In this document: positions 16,763 to 24,974 of the stretch, piece by piece
Layout: each line of letters starts with the position of its first letter
Numbering within the stretch: position 1 is the stretch's first letter
DNA from: JBBDJB01 sp040880125
Lineage (GTDB): Bacteria > Planctomycetota > Planctomycetia > Pirellulales > JBBDJB01
Assembly (NCBI GenBank): GCA_040880125.1
Contig: JBBDJB010000056.1
Location: 174,365 to 238,364, forward strand
Reading direction: 5' to 3'
Length of the DNA stretch: 64,000 nt
Notes under the pieces: generated by a model
Seen by the model: the letters and a program-made list of their open reading frames with translations, nothing else
The model's database searches: none
Told to the model about the DNA's origin: nothing
Made by a program: the position numbers and the translations under genes

Positions 16763-17608
16763 TCAGCCACGGGCCTCCGCGCCGCTTGAAGCGCCGCTCT
16801 GCGGCACTCCCAGACTGGGAGCGACACTACCTCCCGCTGGCTTCGATTCACGGCGGGCCACCGGCAGCCGTAGCGTAAAAGCCGTGCCTTTTCCGGGTGC
16901 GCTTTCCACTCGGATGCGCCCCCGGTGCGCTTCGATAATATCGCGGCACATCGAGAGCCCCAACCCGGTGCCGCCCTTGCCGCTTTCGTCCGGGCCGCTT
17001 TTGGTCGTGAAGAAGCGGTCGAAGATCCGCCGCAGCTTCTCTGGCGGAATGCCGCAGCCCGAGTCACGCACCGTCAGGTCGACCATTCCGGCCGACTCGT
17101 CGTGCACCGCGCGCAGCAGAATCTGCCCCCCGCGCGGCATCGCTTGTCGGGCGTTGATCAACAAATTGAGCAGTACCTGCTGGATCTGATTGCCGTTGAC
17201 CATTACCTGCGGCGTGTCTTCAATTTGCCGATTCACCGCTATGCGGTATTTGGTCATCTCACGCTCCAGCAGCACGAGCGAGTCATCAACCAGTCGCGTC
17301 AGGTCTGTCGGCTCAAAACCGTCGGAGCGGTTGCGGGCGAAACCCAGCACCCCGTTGGTGATCTTCGACGCCCTGTTGCCGGCCGCCAGGATCTTCTCGA
17401 ATGCCTTTTCCCGAGTGGCCTCATCCTTGTTGCGCAGCCCAATCTTGGCGTAGTTGATGATCGTCATCAGCACGTTGTTGAATTCGTGCGTGGTCGTGCT
17501 GACCAACTCGCCCAGCGCAGTGAGCTTCTGCGCCTGCTGAAGCTGCTGCTTGAGGATTGCGACTTGCTCTTGAAGACTAATTGGGTCGGACTTGGAACCG
17601 GACTCCAT
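16763..17608 (-). CDS. Soluble sensor histidine kinase
   Basis: A 281-residue cytoplasmic kinase. Residues 10-30 form a short coiled coil (EQVAILKQQLQQAQKL). The H-box is STTTHEFNN with His41 as phosphoacceptor. The HATPase domain shows the N-box QQVLLNLLINARQAM, G1 DSGCGIP, the F-box region RRIFDRFFTTK and G2 GGTGLGLSM. There is no membrane segment and no sensor domain beyond the coiled coil, so the signal must arrive through a partner protein. The last 25 residues are glycine/serine-rich and may derive from the adjoining repeat cluster. No response regulator lies directly beside it. Confidence 0.93.
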   Translation of the reverse strand: MESGSKSDPISLQEQVAILKQQLQQAQKLTALGELVSTTTHEFNNVLMTIINYAKIGLRNKDEATREKAFEKILAAGNRASKITNGVLGFARNRSDGFEPTDLTRLVDDSLVLLEREMTKYRIAVNRQIEDTPQVMVNGNQIQQVLLNLLINARQAMPRGGQILLRAVHDESAGMVDLTVRDSGCGIPPEKLRRIFDRFFTTKSGPDESGKGGTGLGLSMCRDIIEAHRGRIRVESAPGKGTAFTLRLPVARRESKPAGGSVAPSLGVPQSGASSGAEARG

Positions 17609-17865
17609 GAACCACTCCCTTGCCTTCTAGATTGGCCGCAAGCTGAGCGACGACGAATCCAGAACGCCTACCTTATCTGGTTGGTCTTGTTCTCGCTGGC
17701 TTGCCGGACTGGCAAGTCTTAACTCTCTACCACGAAAACATTTAGTGCATGAAGGGGATATCGTCGAAGCTGCCTGGGCAACTGCAACACGAGCCGATAT
17801 AATCCGCCGATCCACTGCCGGCCGAGGGGACAACGTACGGAAGCCGTTAGTCTGGAGAAGCTGGG

Positions 17866-18126
17866 ATGCACACGGTAGAGCTGTTGGAGCAAGCGCTGGC
17901 AACGGCCGTCTCGCTGGGGTACAAAATCCGCCACGAGTGGCTCGATGGTGCCAGTGGCGGTGCCTGCTGCATCGGCGGCCAGAGATGGATTTTTCTCGAC
18001 CTAGCCCACGACTGCCCAGAGCAACTCGATCAGGTCGCCGAAGCGCTGCGGGAAGACCCACTACTGGCGACCGTCACAGTTCCGGAGGAGCTGCAGCGGC
18101 TGTTGGGCGTCCGCCGCGCGGCCTAA
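17866..18126 (+). CDS. Small conserved-looking protein, function unknown
   Basis: An 86-residue soluble protein. Its sequence is well formed: an amphipathic start (MHTVELLEQALATAVSLGYK), a central Cys-Cys (GACCIGG), then LDLAHDCPEQLDQVAEAL. The codon use is like that of neighbouring genes and a purine-rich stretch (GGAGAAG) precedes the ATG. No enzyme motif is visible. It is divergent from the histidine kinase gene and convergent with the DsbD-like gene. Confidence 0.7.
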   Translation: MHTVELLEQALATAVSLGYKIRHEWLDGASGGACCIGGQRWIFLDLAHDCPEQLDQVAEALREDPLLATVTVPEELQRLLGVRRAA

Positions 18127-18193
18127 CGCCCGCTTGCCTTGCTGCTGGTGGCCGCGGTAGGCTCGCCCAGGCCGTGCATTAGGGCAAGGGCAT

Positions 18194-18219
18194 GCACAGA
18201 TAAGAAGGTCTGTGCCACC
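18194..18219 (-). repeat. Dispersed palindromic repeat, GGCACAGACATTCC family (copy 3)
   Basis: The reverse complement matches the 26-base units at 33473 and 58967 at 23 of 26 positions. It lies in the gap between two convergent genes. Confidence 0.75.
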
Positions 18220-18259
18220 ACCTTCGCCAACTGCGTCTGATTAGCACTTCCGCGAAACG

Positions 18260-20662
18260 CTACGGTGCATTCATCGCCGTGGCGGAGGCGCCGGTCTGTC
18301 CGTCGCCGGTCGGCTGCGAAGGGCCGGCTTGCTTGAGCGCCTCGATCACCTGCTTTTGTGAGACGAGGTCTCGCAAGACAATCACTTCTTCGGGCCGGCC
18401 GGCGGGATAGATAGCCAGGACCGGAATGCTGATGCTCTGAAGTTCCGCCAGGGCCTGCTTGATCGTCTCGGATCGGTCCGTCCAGTCCGCCAGCAGCGGG
18501 ACGACGTCGTACTCGTCGACAAGCTCGCGCACCTCGTCGGTGTTGATCGCGAACTTCAGGTTCACTTTGCAGTTGGGGCACCAGTCGGCCGTGAAGTCGA
18601 CCAGCACCGTTTTGCCCTGCGCGGAGGCGCTCGCAAGTTCCGTCGGAGAATAGCTTCGCCAGGGCAGCGTTTCGCCAGGCGCCAGCAGCGTAAAGGCCGC
18701 GAAGCCGATCGCCGCCGCGGTTGCCGCACCGCCGACCCATGCGGTGACCTTGCGCTCGACCGTCGCCGTCACTGGCGTGCGGCCGATCCACCAGCAGGCG
18801 AACCACAGCCCGACCAGCAGGGCCAGCGTCGGAATGAAGTACGCCTCGGAAAACGTGGAAAACAAATAGACCACCGTTCCCAGCAGTAGAAAGCCCATCA
18901 ACTGCTTGAACGTTTCCATCCAGGCGCCGGGCTTGGGCAGAAACCGGATCAGCCGGGGAAATGCGCCGATGACCAGATACGGCAGCGCCATGCCCAGCCC
19001 CGCCGCCCCGAAGATCAGATAAATCACATACGGCGGTTTGCCCAAAGTAAATCCGAGCGCCGGACCAAGAAATTGCGCACTGCACGGGGTGGCCAGTATC
19101 GTCGTGAATACGCCTTTGTAGAACGCGCCGCTGGCGCCCTCCCGGGCGGCCATCTCGGTTGCTTTGCCGGAGGTTGCGAAGCCGGGGATGGGAATCTCCC
19201 ACACGCCCAGAAAGCTTAGCGCCATGGCGAACACGAGCCCAGTCAGCGCGACCTTGAACCACAGGTAGCTGAACTGTTCACCCCAACCGAGGTTGGCGAA
19301 CGCCGCCAGGCTGGCCAACACAAGAAACACGGCTATCAGTCCGGCGGTATACCAGAGGTTCAGTGCGAACACGCGGGCCCGACTCTCGCCCCCCTGTTGC
19401 ACAAACGCCAGCACCTTTAAGCCGATCACCGGCAGCACGCAGGGCATCAGGTTGAGAATCAGCCCCCCCAACACGGCGAAGGCTAATATCGTCAGCAACG
19501 GACGATCTTCGCCCGCGCTGGCACCCGGTCTGGTCGGAAGCGCCTTGGCCTGCTGCGCGGCTTCGGTATAGCTGGCGGCCGATAAATTCAGCGGCTTCGA
19601 GCCGAGCAGCTTTTCGGTGCCGACGGTCAGCACACCTTCGAACCTTGCCCCCTGCGGGATCTGGCAGGCTCCGTCGGCCAGGCAGACCTGATAGCCGACG
19701 TTGCCCTGGATCGGATAATCGCCAGGCTCAACATCCTGAGGCACTTTAATCGTAGCCGACCAGGTGACGTCGCCCTCGTGGTAGCGTTCGACTCCACCGC
19801 CCGGGATGGCCGATTCTTTCTCCACGATCGGGTCGTTCGTTTCCGGCTGATAGACGGTGAATCCTTCGGGAGCGTCAACGGCGATCAGCGTCGGCTTGCC
19901 TTGCCCGATCGCCTTGGGATCGCTGTCCTGCCGTGTGTAAATGTGCCAGCGAGGATCGGGAACCGCGGTGATCAGCAGCTTGGCCGTGCCGCCGGGCTGC
20001 ACAACTCGCGGTTCCAGGTAAGCGCGAATCGCCACCGCGGAGTCTTCCGCCCGGTATTCGCCTTCGATCGCGGCGTCGGCGTCGCTCGCCAGTTGAGCTT
20101 CAAACGGCAGCGTCTCCGGCGGCAGGCAGTTCGTCTCGTAACAGACCTGGACGCCGAGCCCGCCCTCGATGGTGACGTCGCTCGGTTCAAACCCCAGCGC
20201 GAACTCAATCGGTGCGGACCAAGTGACGGTGCCGTAGTGCTCCTCCAGCGGCAGGCCGGGCCAAATCTCCGGTTCGATGTGCGTGGTGGGCGGTTGCTGC
20301 GAGGTGAACTCGCCGGCGAGGGAATACTGCGGTGCCGGCTCGAGGCTTATGGTCGTGGCGATCGGCCCGCCCGGCGCCTGAGTTATCGAGTAGATGTGAT
20401 AGCCGTCCGCGATCTTGGCCGTGACGTAGAGCATCGCCGGCCGGTCGCCGTCGGGGGCGGTGAAATGCGATTGGACCTCGACAGGCGTGTCCGATATCTG
20501 CGGTTCCGGTGCCCCCGTGAGCGTGTCAATCGGTGGCAGCGGCTGGATCGGCAGCGGGGCCGACTGGTCGACACCCGTCTGCGACATGGCGACGGACGCC
20601 AGGCCGAATGTGCAAAGAAGCGCCACGGCTGCGATCAGCCGGCGGATTGGAAGCGACACCAT
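18260..20662 (-). CDS. DsbD-like protein-disulfide reductase with C-terminal thioredoxin domain
   Basis: An 800-residue membrane protein that should carry electrons from cytoplasmic thioredoxin to periplasmic substrates. After a signal peptide, two copies of a DsbD N-terminal-like beta domain are visible (about residues 50-190 and 205-350), each ending in a cysteine-containing segment (CYETNC; CLADGAC). Eight membrane segments follow (about 390-665), with the conserved NLMPCVLPV and TPCSAQFLGPA motifs that hold the transmembrane cysteines. The C-terminal thioredoxin-like domain has WCPNCK, with the redox pair at Cys695 and Cys698. A duplicated N-terminal domain is less usual than the single one of E. 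coli DsbD. Confidence 0.92.
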   Translation of the reverse strand: MVSLPIRRLIAAVALLCTFGLASVAMSQTGVDQSAPLPIQPLPPIDTLTGAPEPQISDTPVEVQSHFTAPDGDRPAMLYVTAKIADGYHIYSITQAPGGPIATTISLEPAPQYSLAGEFTSQQPPTTHIEPEIWPGLPLEEHYGTVTWSAPIEFALGFEPSDVTIEGGLGVQVCYETNCLPPETLPFEAQLASDADAAIEGEYRAEDSAVAIRAYLEPRVVQPGGTAKLLITAVPDPRWHIYTRQDSDPKAIGQGKPTLIAVDAPEGFTVYQPETNDPIVEKESAIPGGGVERYHEGDVTWSATIKVPQDVEPGDYPIQGNVGYQVCLADGACQIPQGARFEGVLTVGTEKLLGSKPLNLSAASYTEAAQQAKALPTRPGASAGEDRPLLTILAFAVLGGLILNLMPCVLPVIGLKVLAFVQQGGESRARVFALNLWYTAGLIAVFLVLASLAAFANLGWGEQFSYLWFKVALTGLVFAMALSFLGVWEIPIPGFATSGKATEMAAREGASGAFYKGVFTTILATPCSAQFLGPALGFTLGKPPYVIYLIFGAAGLGMALPYLVIGAFPRLIRFLPKPGAWMETFKQLMGFLLLGTVVYLFSTFSEAYFIPTLALLVGLWFACWWIGRTPVTATVERKVTAWVGGAATAAAIGFAAFTLLAPGETLPWRSYSPTELASASAQGKTVLVDFTADWCPNCKVNLKFAINTDEVRELVDEYDVVPLLADWTDRSETIKQALAELQSISIPVLAIYPAGRPEEVIVLRDLVSQKQVIEALKQAGPSQPTGDGQTGASATAMNAP

Positions 20663-20982
20663 GCGAACCTGCCATCCACTATGCGTGATTATAAGTCGTT
20701 TTCCAGTCGGGCCTTATCGTACCAGGACCCGATTTTGCCGGTCAATGGCGCGCGGACGCTCTCCGGTACGCTGAAATACGCAGCATCTGGGGCGAAAGTT
20801 CGACGGCAGCGAGCGCTCATTGTGCCTGTACGGACAAGAGCTGCGCCCAACGTCACGCTTCACCACAAGGGGGTAAGGCGGCAGCGCGGGGCTCACGCCC
20901 CGCCTATGCAAGAGGGCTGATGGAGCCGCTGTTGACACTTCCAGCCGTGCCGGTTGAGAGAGTCAGGCCCCGTTGCGACGGC
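20663..20982. other. 320-base intergenic region with a GC hairpin
   Basis: The region holds a perfect seven-base stem GCGGGGC (20886-20892) / GCCCCGC (20897-20903) with loop TCAC, of the kind found as a dispersed repeat in related genomes. It is not followed by T. No gene is supported here. The promoter of the DsbD-like gene should lie at the left end. Confidence 0.5.
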
Positions 20983-21345
20983 TCATCGGGCCGGTTGGTC
21001 GTTCTCTTTCGACGTCGAACGCGCTCGCCCGACCATGCGGTCGCGCATGCTGCCCGCCGTGTGCTTGACGTGACGTAACCATCGCCGGGCCCAGGCGAAC
21101 TCGACCGCCAGAATCGCCAACCCCAGCGGGATGACCACGATCGCCGGACCGGGCAGCAGCATCATCGCCACGCCCACCAAAAGCACGGTCGTCCCCACCA
21201 CCGCGATGACTATCCGCCGTGCCTGGCGATAGCCTCCGCGGGCGAGGCGGTCCATAAACCGTCCCCAGGACGAGTTCTGCCTCTTATGCAGCGCCCGCAT
21301 CATCAAGGACGGGAGTGCCGCCAGCAATGTCACATTGGCAATCAT
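20983..21345 (-). CDS. PGPGW-type small transmembrane protein
   Basis: A 120-residue membrane protein. It has two hydrophobic segments, RRIVIAVVGTTVLLVGVAM and IVVIPLGLAILAVEF, joined by LLPGPA, and then a basic tail WARRWLRHVKH. The order LLPGP, GLAIL and EFAWARRWL is the signature of the PGPGW transmembrane family. The molecular function of this family is not known. It stands alone between two intergenic gaps. Confidence 0.8.
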   Translation of the reverse strand: MIANVTLLAALPSLMMRALHKRQNSSWGRFMDRLARGGYRQARRIVIAVVGTTVLLVGVAMMLLPGPAIVVIPLGLAILAVEFAWARRWLRHVKHTAGSMRDRMVGRARSTSKENDQPAR

Positions 21346-21725
21346 GCTTGCTTCCGTTCGAGCAATGGAGTTCTAGCGAGATTCTTTCCCCTTACCGCCA
21401 CTCGTCAAATCCGCGGTGCACATTGCACCGGTTGGCGCGGATTTGCCACTTTCTCGATGCAATGCACCTGTAAGGCAATTCGCCATCATCTCTCGCGATC
21501 TTGGCGAGTTCAATGGGGCGAATGGGTCCGCCAGCGCGTCTTGATACGATCGGCCATGTGTTAGGTTGGACGCGCCCGGCGAAAAAATGCAATTCTTGCG
21601 CCGGCAGTACAGGCGGAACGGCCAGTAGCCCAAGTCCTGCAGGGTGCCGATAATACTTGTAGGGCGTGGGCTATTTCGTCGCACGGAACTTCGCCGCCCA
21701 ACTGCTTCCGGGACACGTCGCGCCT
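21346..21725. other. 380-base intergenic region
   Basis: Divergent promoter region between the PGPGW gene and the FabD-like gene. It contains a perfect inverted repeat GGTGCA-CAT-TGCACC (21415-21429), and a partial third copy of the half site (TGCAATGCACC) lies about 30 bases further. No coding sequence is supported. Confidence 0.45.
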
Positions 21726-22871
21726 ATGGCAAAAGAGTTAAAATCCAGTATTGAAAGCGTCGCGTTTGCCTTTCGCGGCTATAACGTCACGAACCTGGGG
21801 CGAAGCCACGAACTGCTGGCCCATCCGGCGTACGGGCCGACGGTCGAGGAGTTCCTCGATCGGGCCAGCCGCATCTGCTCGGACGTGACGGGAAAGCGGG
21901 TCGATCTGGCAGCTCGGGTCCGTCGCCGTCGCGAAGCATCTTTGGAAAATTATCCGGAGGCGATCGCGCTGATCGTCGCCATGGAGATGGCGCACATCCG
22001 GTTGATGGAGGAATTCCATTCGACTGAGTACCGACGCGCCCGCATGGCCTTCGGCTACAGCCTGGGCGAACTGACCGCGGTCGCCTGCGGCGGCACGTTC
22101 GCGCTGGAGGACGTGCTCTTGGTCCCGCTTTCGATGGCGCAGGACTGTGCGGAGCTGGCCCAGGGCGTGACCATGGGCGTCCTCTTCTCCCGCGGCACCG
22201 CGCTGTTGGAAGAGAACGTCATGCGGCTCTGTCTGCGGCTGAACGCGGAGAACCAGGGCGCAATAGGAATCTCCGCGATCCTCTCCCCCAACACGATGCT
22301 GCTGTTGGGGCAAGGCAACACGATCAAGCGGTTCAAGAAGCTGATGCCTGAAGTGTTTCCGCACAGCGTGAACCTGCGGGTAAATCCGCACCACTGGCCG
22401 CCGCTGCATTCGCCCATCATGTGGCAGCGGAACATTCCCAACCGCTCCGCGCACATGATGCAGTCGCTCCCCGGCGGCGCGACGGCGCCGCTGCCGCCAG
22501 TCCTCTCGCTGGTGACGGGCAAGGCGAGCTACAACGACTACAACGCGCGGTACATTCTGCACCAATGGGTCGATCATCCGCAGCGGCTGTGGGACGCGGT
22601 GTGCGCGGCGCTGGCTTCGAATGTCCAGGTCGTGGTACACGTCGGCCCCGAGCCGAACCTGATTCCCGCCACGTTCAAGCGGTTGAGCGAAAACGTGCTG
22701 CAACAGGTGTCCGGCCGTTCGCTGGGCAGCCTGGGATTGAGGGCCGTCTCGCGTATGGTTCGCCGGCCGTGGCTCGGGTCGCTGTTGCCGTCGCGCACCT
22801 CGCTGCTGCGCGCCCCGAATATCCAGCACATCGTGCTGGAAGACTGGCTGTTGGAGCACGCGCCGAAGTAG
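21726..22871 (+). CDS. FabD-like malonyl/acyl-CoA:ACP transferase
   Basis: A 381-residue acyltransferase of the malonyl-CoA:ACP transacylase fold. The nucleophile motif is GYSLGEL, with tyrosine where FabD usually has histidine (GHSLGE). The arginine that anchors the malonyl carboxylate appears in FSRGTALLEE, and the catalytic histidine in PLHSPIM. The first 100 residues, with an AFRGYNVTNLGRS start, differ from housekeeping FabD. No fatty-acid or polyketide genes are adjacent, so it could supply a special acyl carrier protein. ATG 21726 was chosen over a GTG 60 bases earlier. Specificity is not known. Confidence 0.82.
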   Translation: MAKELKSSIESVAFAFRGYNVTNLGRSHELLAHPAYGPTVEEFLDRASRICSDVTGKRVDLAARVRRRREASLENYPEAIALIVAMEMAHIRLMEEFHSTEYRRARMAFGYSLGELTAVACGGTFALEDVLLVPLSMAQDCAELAQGVTMGVLFSRGTALLEENVMRLCLRLNAENQGAIGISAILSPNTMLLLGQGNTIKRFKKLMPEVFPHSVNLRVNPHHWPPLHSPIMWQRNIPNRSAHMMQSLPGGATAPLPPVLSLVTGKASYNDYNARYILHQWVDHPQRLWDAVCAALASNVQVVVHVGPEPNLIPATFKRLSENVLQQVSGRSLGSLGLRAVSRMVRRPWLGSLLPSRTSLLRAPNIQHIVLEDWLLEHAPK

Positions 22872-22878
22872 CGGCGTT

Positions 22879-22917
22879 TTTTCTCTCTCCCTTTGGGAGT
22901 GGGCCGGTGGAGAGGGC
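22879..22917. repeat. Dispersed repeat, CCTCTCCC/GGGAGAGG family (copy 1)
   Basis: A run of CTCTCTCCC followed by GGGAG and GGAGAGGG forms an imperfect hairpin just after the stop of the FabD-like gene. Related copies are at 33569, 35994, 54745, 59005 and 59127. Confidence 0.65.
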
Positions 22918-22937
22918 GTAGCTAAAACAGATTGCCA

Positions 22938-22992
22938 GCACGGACAGGCATGTCTGTGCCAGCAGTAGAAGCACAGGCAGGAATCTCTGTGC
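22938..22992. repeat. Two diverged copies of the GGCACAGACATTCC palindrome
   Basis: GCACGGACAGG..CTGTGC (22938-22959) and GCACAGGCAGG..CTGTGC (22971-22992) keep the palindromic ends of the family with changes in the middle. They lie between the convergent FabD-like and PQQ-propeller genes. Confidence 0.65.
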
Positions 22993-23016
22993 TACTAAGA
23001 ATCTCCACAACAGCAC

Positions 23017-24645
23017 TTATCGGCCCGCCAGCGTCGCCTGATCCTTGAGCGGCAGCACGTAACAGGCCGCCTCTAAGTGATTGCGGACCAACAGGTGCGC
23101 GCCGCTCAGGGCCGGGTTATTCCACGTGCGGCCCTCAATCGCCTGGAAGCGGGTGAGTTCACGATACTGCTCCCCGGATGCTTCAACCAAAGCTACTTCG
23201 CCCGACTCGGCGGTGACCAGCAGCACCTCGCCCACCAGAATGATCTGCCCGTGGCCGTATCGGCCGCCCTTCCAAAGCGACTTGCCGGAATCCAGTTCGA
23301 CGCACTGCAGGATGCCGCCATCGAGCCCGAAGACGAGCCCGTCGCGCACTGCTACGTTGGTCAGCTTCGTCTTCAGGTGCCGCAAGACGGGGGGATCCCA
23401 AACGGCAGTGGCCTGCCACTCGCCCAAGGCGCCGTGCTCGATCTTCAGCAGCGTGCAGCCGATGCCGTAGCCTTTCGAGAGCAGGACGCGATCGCCCGGC
23501 ACCACAACCGGCTGCGAAGCGGAGGCGTTGGCGTTGCTCTTGCCCGGCCACGCGTGTCGCCAGAGCACTTCGCCGTCGGTCAGGCGATGTCCCACGACGT
23601 AATCTTGATTCACCATCAGCACTTGCCGCTCACCGCCCAAAGTTGCGAGCGCTGGCGAGGCGTAGCTGGCGACGTCGGAACCGCCGCTCCATGCAAGCTC
23701 GCCGGATTCCTTCTCATAAGCAAGAAGTGATTTGCCGTCCGGCGCACCGGCGCTGACGATGACCAGACCCTCCACGACCAGCGGCGAACCGCTGATGCCC
23801 CATTCCAAATTCGCCGCCCCGTTTTCCTCCAGGATGTCGTGCTGCCAAATCAGCTTTCCGGTTGCGCCGTCGAGACAGTTCAGCACGCCCGTGGCACCGA
23901 GAGTGTAGACCTTTCCGTCGTCGATCGTCGGCGTGGCCCGCGGCCCGTCGCCACCCATGACGGAAATGAATCGGCCCGAATCGGAGCGCGTCCACACAAC
24001 CTTGCCTGTCGGCACTTCGTAGCAAATGACCATCTCGTTGTCGCCGCGCTGCTCCTGCGTGACGGCGAATCGGCCCACCACGGCGAAGCCCGACGACCCC
24101 GCTCCAATCGGCTGCCGCCACAGCAATTCGGGAGGATTGCTCTCCCAATCGGTCGCCAGCCGCACGCCCTCGACGACCGGGTGTCGATCGGGACCGAGAA
24201 ACTGAGTGTAGTCCCAGGCCGTGGTGGCGGACAGATCGGCCGTCCCTTGCTGCCGTGCCGTATCGAGGGCGGCATCCGCCGGCGCGGACCAACGCGGCAT
24301 GAACCGCATCAGCGCCATATCGCCGTCGAACTCCGGCCGGTACGCCGCGAAGGGAGCCGCCGCCAGCAGCACCATCGCCGCCGCGGCCGACCACCGCTTG
24401 GCGCGCGACATCGGCGCGTATAGCCCGACCCAGCCGATCAGCAGAAGATAGCTCACCACGACGAGGATGATGCTGAACACTGCCTTGTAGTCAGGCGTGG
24501 CGCGGCTGAGCATGGCGGCCGCGATCAGCACGCCGGCCACCGCCAGCACACCCAGAGGAAAAAACCACCAGCCGCGAAGGCGCGCATCCGCATCGTTTGG
24601 CGAAGGCGAAGGGCCGGTGGACGCAGTATCGGAATGCTCTTGCAT
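23017..24645 (-). CDS. Membrane-anchored PQQ-like beta-propeller protein
   Basis: A 542-residue protein with three hydrophobic segments in the first 110 residues (GVLAVAGVLIAAAML; FSIILVVVSYLLLIGWVGL; AAMVLLAAAPFAA). An outward-facing eight-bladed propeller of the PQQ/BamB type follows. Blade signatures include CYEVPTGKVVWT, CLDGATGKLIWQHD, AYEKESGELAWSGG, HRLTDGEVLWRH and CVELDSGKSLWKGG. Catalytic residues of quinoprotein dehydrogenases are not evident, so it is more likely a binding or scaffold protein than an enzyme. Such proteins are numerous in planctomycetes. It is divergent from the secreted protein gene at 24975. Confidence 0.87.
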   Translation of the reverse strand: MQEHSDTASTGPSPSPNDADARLRGWWFFPLGVLAVAGVLIAAAMLSRATPDYKAVFSIILVVVSYLLLIGWVGLYAPMSRAKRWSAAAAMVLLAAAPFAAYRPEFDGDMALMRFMPRWSAPADAALDTARQQGTADLSATTAWDYTQFLGPDRHPVVEGVRLATDWESNPPELLWRQPIGAGSSGFAVVGRFAVTQEQRGDNEMVICYEVPTGKVVWTRSDSGRFISVMGGDGPRATPTIDDGKVYTLGATGVLNCLDGATGKLIWQHDILEENGAANLEWGISGSPLVVEGLVIVSAGAPDGKSLLAYEKESGELAWSGGSDVASYASPALATLGGERQVLMVNQDYVVGHRLTDGEVLWRHAWPGKSNANASASQPVVVPGDRVLLSKGYGIGCTLLKIEHGALGEWQATAVWDPPVLRHLKTKLTNVAVRDGLVFGLDGGILQCVELDSGKSLWKGGRYGHGQIILVGEVLLVTAESGEVALVEASGEQYRELTRFQAIEGRTWNNPALSGAHLLVRNHLEAACYVLPLKDQATLAGR

Positions 24646-24974
24646 GGAAGCGTGAACCGGTCAGGGGGGTGACGGGCGACGAAACCGATGGACGACCCGA
24701 CGCTGTCTGGAAAAGCCGCTTTCGGCGACGACCGCCCACTTCGCGCAATCGTAGGCCATGGCACGACTTCTGGCAAGGATCGAATGGCGCTCGTGCGCGC
24801 GGGAGGCGGCAGCATACCGAGAGGAATGTGCGACCGCGGATCGCAACTGACGTCGCATGGCAGGGCCGTTTATAATCGGCGGAGGATCTCCACGCATTGA
24901 AGTGAGGGTGTCGGGGTTTCGCACGATTTCCCGCCACGTTCATGGAATTGCTTCCACAATTGCAAAAGCCGAAC
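24646..24974. other. 329-base divergent intergenic region
   Basis: Lies between the start codons of the PQQ-propeller gene and the large secreted protein gene, so it should hold both promoters. I see no clear -35/-10 pair, hairpin or small gene in it. Confidence 0.4.

Noticed and set aside
14674..17608. Sigma-54 activator and soluble kinase as a two-component pair
   Set aside because: The activator has no receiver domain, the genes are convergent and another gene lies between them.
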